From a virus: a stretch of DNA of 31,294 bases. A program made the position numbers and the translations under genes. Positions 7,196-12,863 of this stretch are shown piece after piece. The stretch covers positions 1-31,294 of IMG/VR virus record IMGVR_UViG_3300029309_000203; one strand, 5' to 3'. The notes beneath the pieces were generated by a model. That model saw nothing but the letters and a program-made list of their open reading frames with translations, did no database searches and had not been told where the DNA came from. How positions within the stretch are numbered: position 1 is the stretch's first letter; the number at the start of each line of letters is the position of its first letter.

Positions 7196-7676
7196 TAAAG
7201 AAGAATTAGAAAGATATAGACTTACAATAAGTATAGTTTTTATAGGTTTTGTATTATTTTTTGGTATTATTGTTATAAATTTAAAAGCAGATACTATTAC
7301 TCATAAATTTAAAAATCCATCATTTAGCGGTATTGGTACAAGTTCACACTATTTAACAATAGAGAATCAAGAATTTAACCGCAAAATGAGTATCAAAGAA
7401 GAAATAAAAGCTATTCAAGAACAATTAGAAAGAGACAAAGAAAATACTACATTAGCTAGATTTATTCGTAATTTAGAATCAAGAATTTATGCACAGTTAT
7501 CAAGACAATTAGTAGAAAATTTATTTGGAGAAACGCCAAGTACAGAAGGTACTTTGACATTAGAGGGTAATACCATCGAATATAGTATTAAAGATGGCAT
7601 TATTACTTTAATTATTACAGATGAAAACGGAAATGTTACGGAAATTCAGTTGCCTATTGGCGATTTTAGCTTCTAG
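7176..7676 (+). CDS. csgF: CsgF-like curli assembly protein, 166 aa
   Basis: A hydrophobic segment (residues ~17-34) ends at NLKA, followed by DTITHKFKNPSFSG (39-52). This aligns with the mature N-terminus of E. coli CsgF (TFQFRNPNFGG), the part that inserts into the CsgG pore. Later, a helical region (FIRNLESRIYAQLSRQLVEN) matches the CsgF central helix, and the end (IEYSIKDGIITLIITDE then TEIQLPIGDFSF) matches the C-terminal beta strands, including the final -DF-. It is about 28 residues longer than E. coli CsgF, from a longer n-region before the signal and an inserted charged helix (~70-90). The 16-residue n-region makes either cleavage after LKA or retention as an anchor possible. It overlaps csgG by 56 nt, as expected for a linked pair. 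Confidence 0.88.
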   Translation: MTKEKIDKEELERYRLTISIVFIGFVLFFGIIVINLKADTITHKFKNPSFSGIGTSSHYLTIENQEFNRKMSIKEEIKAIQEQLERDKENTTLARFIRNLESRIYAQLSRQLVENLFGETPSTEGTLTLEGNTIEYSIKDGIITLIITDENGNVTEIQLPIGDFSF

Positions 7677-8490
7677 TTGTAGTTTAGCTCCAGTAGATAA
7701 TAATTTGCAACAAGGTAAAACTTTGCCTAGTGTTTTACAAATACAATCAGAAAAATTATTAAATGTAAAACAACCTAAAGTCCCTATAGTTGTAGCAGTA
7801 TATCCTAATAGTTTTACAGACCAAACAGGTCAAAGAAAAAGTAATAGTGAATTTGCTTTGTTTTCTTCTGCTATAACACAAGCACCAAGTCATTTATTAA
7901 TTAGAACTTTAAAACATACTTCAAATGGTAAATTTTTTAGAGTTGCTGAAAGAGTAGGTTTAGATAACCTTACTAAAGAAAGACAACTTATACGCTCTGC
8001 TAGAGAACAAAATGAAGAAACAGATGGTAAAAAACCTATCATGCCTTTATTGTTTGCAGGTGTACTTATGGAAGGTGCTGTCATTGGTTATGACACAAAT
8101 ATAAAAAGTGGTGGTATTGGTGCTAGATATTTAGGTATTGGTAGTAGCAAACAATATCGTATAGATAATATAACAGTTGCTTTGCGTATGGTTTCTATAG
8201 CTACAGGAGAAGTATTAATTGATGTCTTAGTAAATAAACAAATTTATAGTTATGGACAATCACAAGATATTTTTAGATTTATTGAAGCAGGTACAGAACT
8301 TGTAGAAATAGAAACAGGAGATGTAGAAAATGAATCTACTACATTAGCACTACAAAGAGCTATAGAAGAAGCTGTTTTTCAAATTGTTAAAATAGGTTAT
8401 AACAAAGGTTTCTGGGAGGAAAAAGATGAAACAATTAAAATTAATAAGCCTGATTGTAATGCTGACTGCATTGACAACATACGGGGCTGA
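7621..8490 (+). CDS. csgG: CsgG-like curli secretion pore lipoprotein, 289 aa
   Basis: This is a near full-length match to CsgG, the nine-fold outer-membrane lipoprotein channel that exports curli subunits. A lipoprotein signal ends at ASS-C20. Conserved blocks follow in CsgG order: VVAVYPNSFTDQTGQRK (57-73), LIRTLKHTSNGKFFRVAERV, RQLIRSAREQ, LLFAGVLMEGAVIGYDTN, KSGGIGARYLGIGSSKQYRI, VALRMVSIATGEVL and a C-terminal AIEEAVFQIVKIGYNKGFW. The pore-loop region has one extra residue. Its Phe is kept (F81, E. coli F56), but the constriction Tyr and Asn (E. coli Y51, N55) appear replaced by small/polar or Leu residues. ATG 7621 is the longest start; ATG 7633 (MLRKFSCLLAILASSC) is an equally plausible, shorter lipoprotein signal. 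The tail contains CNADC. It overlaps the curlin-like gene by 65 nt. Confidence 0.93.
   Translation: MKTEMLRKFSCLLAILASSCSLAPVDNNLQQGKTLPSVLQIQSEKLLNVKQPKVPIVVAVYPNSFTDQTGQRKSNSEFALFSSAITQAPSHLLIRTLKHTSNGKFFRVAERVGLDNLTKERQLIRSAREQNEETDGKKPIMPLLFAGVLMEGAVIGYDTNIKSGGIGARYLGIGSSKQYRIDNITVALRMVSIATGEVLIDVLVNKQIYSYGQSQDIFRFIEAGTELVEIETGDVENESTTLALQRAIEEAVFQIVKIGYNKGFWEEKDETIKINKPDCNADCIDNIRG
8414..8420 (+). promoter_or_regulatory. Ribosome binding site GGGAGGA for the curlin-like gene
   Basis: A strong Shine-Dalgarno sequence lies inside the csgG coding region, 5 nt before ATG 8426. It supports true initiation of the overlapping secreted repeat protein at that codon. Confidence 0.75.
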
Positions 8491-9142
8491 TAACGAAATA
8501 TATATTGACCAGTCAGGTGCAACAGCTAATATAGATTTAGAACAAATTGGTTCTGGAAATATTATTGGTGGTTTAAATTCTGCAGCAGGTAGTTTAACTG
8601 CCTTAGATTTAGATGGTACAACTATGACACTAGATATAAATCAAATTGGTGATTCTAATAAATTTTTAGGTGATATTCTTGGTGATACTATAACAGGCTT
8701 TTTTGAATTTGATGGCGATAGTAATACTTTTACCATTCAAGGAGACCCTACTAATACATATGGTATTGATAATTCAAATTATAATGTTGATGTTACAGGT
8801 AATACTAATACATTTACTTTAGACCATGGAACAAGTGCTTTAGCAGAAACTCTTGATTTAGATTGGATTATACAAGGTGATGGTAATACATTTGACTTTG
8901 ACATAAATTATGATGGTGGTACTTCTTATGTTGATGTTGATGGAGATAGTAATACTTTAAACTTTACAGGTTCTGGTTATGCAGGTGGTTACTTTTATTT
9001 AGACCAAACAGGTAATAGTAGAACATTTAATATTACACAATCGAGTACACAAGATAATGACTGGCTCAAAATTATATCTATTGGCAATAGTGGTACTGTG
9101 TGCGTCATTCAAAACGACCAAGGCACAAGCACAAGTTGCTGA
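8426..9142 (+). CDS. Curlin-like secreted repeat protein (CsgA/CsgB-type), 238 aa
   Basis: A Sec signal (KQLKLISLIVMLTALTTYGA, cleavage near residue 21) precedes a mature protein made of about eight G-x2-N strand-turn units. Examples are LEQIGSGN (38-45), INQIGDSN (71-78), FDGDSN (95-100), VTGNTN (123-128), IIQGDGN (148-154), VDGDSN (171-176) and LDQTGN (192-197). The early units match the curlin consensus Q-x-G-x2-N of amyloid subunits. The middle is richer in Asp than E. coli CsgA and the Gln ladder is weaker. Two Cys sit near the C-terminus (residues 226 and 238). Together with adjacent csgF/csgG it is the natural candidate export substrate. It overlaps csgG by 65 nt and the FecR gene by 86 nt. 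Alternative: a non-amyloid beta-helical repeat protein. Confidence 0.8.
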   Translation: MKQLKLISLIVMLTALTTYGADNEIYIDQSGATANIDLEQIGSGNIIGGLNSAAGSLTALDLDGTTMTLDINQIGDSNKFLGDILGDTITGFFEFDGDSNTFTIQGDPTNTYGIDNSNYNVDVTGNTNTFTLDHGTSALAETLDLDWIIQGDGNTFDFDINYDGGTSYVDVDGDSNTLNFTGSGYAGGYFYLDQTGNSRTFNITQSSTQDNDWLKIISIGNSGTVCVIQNDQGTSTSC

Positions 9143-10172
9143 TATTGGAGATATATCTGAACTAAATGGTTCAGCACAAATTGTAAGAGATAAACCATAC
9201 GAAGCTAATTTAAAGTTTGCTATACAAAGCAATGATGAAGCTATAACTAAAAATGGTCGTATGGCTATTACTTTTTTAGATGATTCAACTGTAAAGCTAA
9301 CTGAACACTCACAGCTTTTAATAGATGAATATATCTATGACCCTGACCCAAGTAAAGCAAAAATGGCTCTTACATTTGGGCTCGGTACAGCAAGATTTAT
9401 TACTGGCAATTTAAATCGTATAGATAAACAAAATATATCTTTAAAAACACCTACTGCAAATATAGCCATTCGTGGAACTGATTTTACAGCTACAGTAGAT
9501 GAATTAGGTCGTAGCCTTATAATTTTGCTACCAGATGCTCTAGGGCTTTCTAGTGGCGAAATAGAGGTGGTTACAGCTACAGGAAGTGTTTTACTTAATA
9601 AACCATATCAAGCTACTACTGTAGATGTATTTGAGAGTTCACCTACTAAACCTGTAATATTAGATTTAACTTTAGATATTATAGATAATATGTTAATTGT
9701 TACACCACCTGAAGAAGAAGATATTGCACAAGAAGAAACAGCAACAACTAAAACAATTAATTTATTAGATTTTAATGATTTAGATATAGATTATTTAGCA
9801 GAAGATTTTTTAGAAAATAATAATTTAGAATTTACAGAATTAGATATTAATTATTTAGATGTAAATTTTCTTGAAGATTTGTTAGATGTTTTGGATGTTT
9901 TAGCAATAGAAAAAGAAGAGGACCAATTAGCTTTAGCCACAAGTGTAAATATTTCTGGTACTTTAATTGGTCAAGACCCAGATACACAAATAACGACAAT
10001 AGTAGCAGGACAAGTTATAAGTTTGCGTAGAAAAATAACTGAATCAGTACAAGTAGATTTAAACTCAGGAAATGGTTATACAGTAATTTTGATACAAGAT
10101 GGTGTTTCTAATATAGTTAAAATAAATGGTGGAGGAGACTCTGTTATAACAATTAACCAAAGTAGCGGATGA
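9057..10172 (+). CDS. Secreted FecR-domain protein, 371 aa
   Basis: A signal peptide (KLYLLAIVVLCASFKTTKAQA, cleavage near 25) is followed by a FecR domain (~27-160). Its features are the G-x-AQIVRD start, NGRMAITFLDDSTVKL, GTARFITG and the hallmark TPTANIAIRGTDF (131-143). Next come an acidic Leu/Asp repeat segment (~235-285, motifs DLDIDYL and ELDINYL) and a C-terminal strand region (VILIQDGVSNIVKING then SVITINQSSG) that resembles a curlin unit. FecR domains sense or relay signals in the envelope. Many bacteria encode such proteins beside a CHASE2 cyclase, which is the next gene here (ATGA overlap). It probably acts in the periplasm or outer envelope. The start lies inside the curlin-like gene and has no strong ribosome binding site, suggesting translational coupling. 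Confidence 0.88.
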   Translation: MTGSKLYLLAIVVLCASFKTTKAQAQVADIGDISELNGSAQIVRDKPYEANLKFAIQSNDEAITKNGRMAITFLDDSTVKLTEHSQLLIDEYIYDPDPSKAKMALTFGLGTARFITGNLNRIDKQNISLKTPTANIAIRGTDFTATVDELGRSLIILLPDALGLSSGEIEVVTATGSVLLNKPYQATTVDVFESSPTKPVILDLTLDIIDNMLIVTPPEEEDIAQEETATTKTINLLDFNDLDIDYLAEDFLENNNLEFTELDINYLDVNFLEDLLDVLDVLAIEKEEDQLALATSVNISGTLIGQDPDTQITTIVAGQVISLRRKITESVQVDLNSGNGYTVILIQDGVSNIVKINGGGDSVITINQSSG

Positions 10173-11923
10173 AAAAATTATTATTACCTATACTTATAAT
10201 ACTTTTATTGCCATTAATATATCAGTCAACACCTACAGAAATATTAAAACTAAAAGTATTTGATACATTTATACAAACACCAGAACCATCAGGTAATTTT
10301 ATAATACTTAATATAACAGAAGAAGATGTAGAGCGTGAAGGAGGTTATCCATTACCTAGAAAAAGATTAGCTGATATACAAATGGAAATTATTGGTAAAG
10401 GTGCTCTAGGTGTCGGTTGGGTTATATCTTTTCCACAAGCAGATAGAATGGGTGGTGATGAAGATTTTGGTAGGTCTTTAGGATATGTACCATCTGTTAT
10501 TGCTATGTTTGAAGATGGTAAAGGTAATTATCCTAAACCAACAGGAACAGTAGTGAAAGGTGAAGATAATGGTGGTATAGTATCTTTGGGAGTTAAGGAA
10601 AACCTGAACACTCTTAAAAATAATACATTGCAGGGTTTAGCCATTGCTCCCACAGAAGTTGACCAACTTGTAAGAAGAATACCTCTTTTAGTTAAAACAC
10701 CTAATAATAATTGGATTCCTAGTTTTGGCACACAAATATACAAAGCTTTATTTAATGTTAAAACTTATATTATAAAAACTAATGATAATGGTATAGAGGA
10801 AATATCAATACGAGGAATACCACCAGTAAAAACAGATAGTCTTGGTCGTAAATGGATTAGTTGGGTAGATACTGAACAAACAGACTTACAAGAAATGAAT
10901 GTAAATGGTAAATTTGTTTTTATTGGGGTTACAGCTAATGGAGTAATGCCACAAATTGCAACACCTGTTGGATTATTAGAACCACATAAAATACAAGCAG
11001 CATTAGCAGAATCAATTTTAATACAAGATAGTCCTTATATTCCTGATTGGCATTTAGCAGTTGAATTATTAATTCTGGTGATAACAGTAATTTTAGTTTG
11101 GTTATGTGTAAATATTTTTGGAATAACGCTAGGAATAACATTTACCAGTATATTATTCTTTTTAACAATATTTTCTGGACATTATTTAATTCAGCGTGGA
11201 ATATTAATAGATGTAAGTTGGACATTAATTTCACAATTTATAACTGCATCAATAGGTTTTTATTTAAGATTTAGACAACAATACAAATTAAGACAACAAA
11301 TTAAAAAACAATTTGAACATTATCTTGACCCAAGACAAGTTAAAAAATTACAAGATAATCCTGATTCTTTAGTATTAGGTGGTGAAAAAAGATACTGCAC
11401 TTTTTTATTTACAGATGTAAGAGGCTTTACTGCTATGTCTGAAAAATTAGAGCCAGAAGAAGTAACTAAAATTATGAATAAGGCTTTAACAATACAAGCA
11501 GATGCAGTTAAAAAATATAATGGTATGGTAGATAAATACATTGGTGATGCCATGATGGCTATTTTTAACGCACCAATTGACTTACCTAACCATGAAACTT
11601 TAGCTGTGTTATGTGCTGAAGAAATACAAGAAAATATTAAAAAAGCTGATTTAGGTGTTGAAATAGGAATAGGTATTAATACTGGATATGCTGTTGTAGG
11701 TAATATGGGAAGTGAAACAAGATTTGATTATACCGCTATAGGTGATGCAGTAAACCTTGCTGCTAGACTTGAAAGTTCTACTAAGGAAGTTGGTCAAGAT
11801 ATTGTTATTGGATATAATACAGTTAATGCAAAAGATTTTAATTCTGAAATAATATTAAAAGAATTAAAAAGTATATATGTAAAAGGTAAAACAAAACCAA
11901 TACAAATATATACAATAAATTAA
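10169..11923 (+). CDS. CHASE2-domain class III adenylate/guanylate cyclase, 584 aa
   Basis: The N-terminal membrane helix (3-20) is followed by a periplasmic CHASE2 sensor (~25-290; GGYPLPRKRLADIQMEI and KGALGVGWVISFPQAD are typical). Three membrane helices (~297-313, 316-335, 340-362) and a cytoplasmic class III cyclase domain (~385-584) complete it. Catalytic residues look complete: metal Asp D416 (FTDVRGFT) and D460 (KYIGDAMMAIF), substrate-selecting K456 and T522 (DYTAIGD), and transition-state N529 and R533 (DAVNLAARLE). Lys plus Thr at the selector sites fits class IIIb adenylate cyclases; cGMP cannot be excluded. It should convert ATP to cAMP in response to an envelope signal. It is coupled to the FecR gene by ATGA and precedes the holin. 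A full-length sensor cyclase is unusual in a phage. Confidence 0.93.
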   Translation: MKKLLLPILIILLLPLIYQSTPTEILKLKVFDTFIQTPEPSGNFIILNITEEDVEREGGYPLPRKRLADIQMEIIGKGALGVGWVISFPQADRMGGDEDFGRSLGYVPSVIAMFEDGKGNYPKPTGTVVKGEDNGGIVSLGVKENLNTLKNNTLQGLAIAPTEVDQLVRRIPLLVKTPNNNWIPSFGTQIYKALFNVKTYIIKTNDNGIEEISIRGIPPVKTDSLGRKWISWVDTEQTDLQEMNVNGKFVFIGVTANGVMPQIATPVGLLEPHKIQAALAESILIQDSPYIPDWHLAVELLILVITVILVWLCVNIFGITLGITFTSILFFLTIFSGHYLIQRGILIDVSWTLISQFITASIGFYLRFRQQYKLRQQIKKQFEHYLDPRQVKKLQDNPDSLVLGGEKRYCTFLFTDVRGFTAMSEKLEPEEVTKIMNKALTIQADAVKKYNGMVDKYIGDAMMAIFNAPIDLPNHETLAVLCAEEIQENIKKADLGVEIGIGINTGYAVVGNMGSETRFDYTAIGDAVNLAARLESSTKEVGQDIVIGYNTVNAKDFNSEIILKELKSIYVKGKTKPIQIYTIN

Positions 11924-11936
11924 TTTAAGGATTTTT

Positions 11937-12416
11937 ATGAAAGCAATACTAAAAAATATAGTTGGTGCTGTTGCTCCTACATTAGGTTCAGCTATGGGTG
12001 GTCCTCTTGGTAATATGGCTATGGGTAAAATAGCACAAGTGCTTGGAGTATCAAACGACCAAAAAACTATACAACAGGCTATGCAAAACGCTACTCCAGA
12101 GCAAATGCTAGAGCTAAAAAAAGCAGAACAAGAGTTTGAAGTTCAAATGAAAGAGCTAGATGTAGATGTATTTCAATTAGAAACACAAGACAAACAACAC
12201 GCTAGAGGTATGTTTAGCAAAGATTGGACAGCTAGAATTATAGGTTTATTTACTATAGGTGGTTTTTTAGGATATATATTCTTAGTTACATTACAACCAC
12301 CAGAACAAAATAGTGAAGCATTAATAAATTTAGTGCTTGGTTATTTAGGAGGATTAGCTAGTGCAATTATTTCGTTCTATTTTGGAGCGTCTCACACCAA
12401 CGATAAAGGAGAGTAA
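11937..12416 (+). CDS. Holin of the GTA 3TM type, 159 aa
   Basis: A Gly-rich amphipathic/hydrophobic N-terminus (IVGAVAPTLGSAMGGPLGNM) precedes a charged helix (ELKKAEQEFEVQMKELDVDV). Two clear membrane helices follow at ~100-118 (ARIIGLFTIGGFLGYIFLV) and ~129-150 (LVLGYLGGLASAIISFYFG). This layout, with DKQHAR before the first helix, matches the gene-transfer-agent-type 3TM holin family. It is placed directly before the endolysin gene. It should form inner-membrane lesions that let the signal-less endolysin reach peptidoglycan. AAGGA (11926-11930) precedes the ATG. Confidence 0.85.
   Translation: MKAILKNIVGAVAPTLGSAMGGPLGNMAMGKIAQVLGVSNDQKTIQQAMQNATPEQMLELKKAEQEFEVQMKELDVDVFQLETQDKQHARGMFSKDWTARIIGLFTIGGFLGYIFLVTLQPPEQNSEALINLVLGYLGGLASAIISFYFGASHTNDKGE
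12405..12413 (+). promoter_or_regulatory. Ribosome binding site AAAGGAGAG for the endolysin
   Basis: A strong Shine-Dalgarno sequence 4 nt before ATG 12418 fixes the endolysin start there. An in-frame ATG at 12361 would instead add 19 residues overlapping the holin. Confidence 0.8.
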
Positions 12417-12417
12417 T

Positions 12418-12861
12418 ATGAAAATATCACAAGAAGGATTGTCCTTAATTAAAAAGTTTGAAGGTTGTGAACTTAAAGCTTATCGTTGTGCAGCTAATGT
12501 TTTAACAATAGGGTATGGCTCAACTAAAAATGTTAAAGAAGGAGATACTATTACACAAGAAGAAGCTGATAAATTACTTTTACATGAAATGAAAGAATAT
12601 GAAGGTTATATAAATGACATGGTTAAATCTGATTTAAAACAAAATGAATTTGATGCTTTAGTATCATGGGTATTTAATTTAGGTCCATCAAATCTTTCTA
12701 GTAGCACACTTTTACAAAAATTAAATAATAAAGATTGGGATGATATACCAAATCAAATTAAAAGATGGAATAAAGCTGGTGGTGAAGTTTTACAAGGTCT
12801 TGTTAGAAGAAGAGAAGCAGAAGCTTTGCTATTTGAAGGCAAAGAATGGCATGAGGTTTAA
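12418..12861 (+). CDS. Endolysin, GH24 lysozyme (T4/P22-type muramidase), 147 aa
   Basis: The active-site triad is the E-x8-C-x5-T form seen in P22-type phage lysozymes: E15 (KKFEGCELKAY), C24 (YRCAANV) and T30 (LTIGYGST). A conserved LVSWVFNLG segment, a LLQKLNN motif and a C-terminal RWNKAGGEVLQGLVRRREAE complete the family pattern. It hydrolyses the MurNAc-GlcNAc bond of peptidoglycan. There is no signal peptide or anchor, so it depends on the adjacent holin. Length is normal for the family. It begins 1 nt after the holin stop, with a strong ribosome binding site inside the holin gene. Confidence 0.95.
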   Translation: MKISQEGLSLIKKFEGCELKAYRCAANVLTIGYGSTKNVKEGDTITQEEADKLLLHEMKEYEGYINDMVKSDLKQNEFDALVSWVFNLGPSNLSSSTLLQKLNNKDWDDIPNQIKRWNKAGGEVLQGLVRRREAEALLFEGKEWHEV

Positions 12862-12863
12862 TT

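Noticed and set aside
7176-11923. Curli cassette as host chromosome DNA joined to phage by misassembly
   Set aside because: The edges show the same gene overlaps as the rest of the window (20-nt overlap with the upstream holin-like gene, short 13-nt gap before the holin), with no change in composition or strand; reads would still be needed to exclude it fully.
12361-12417. Upstream ATG at 12361 as endolysin start
   Set aside because: It would overlap the holin gene by 56 nt, and the strong AAAGGAGAG site just before ATG 12418 together with the GH24 domain start fits the shorter protein.
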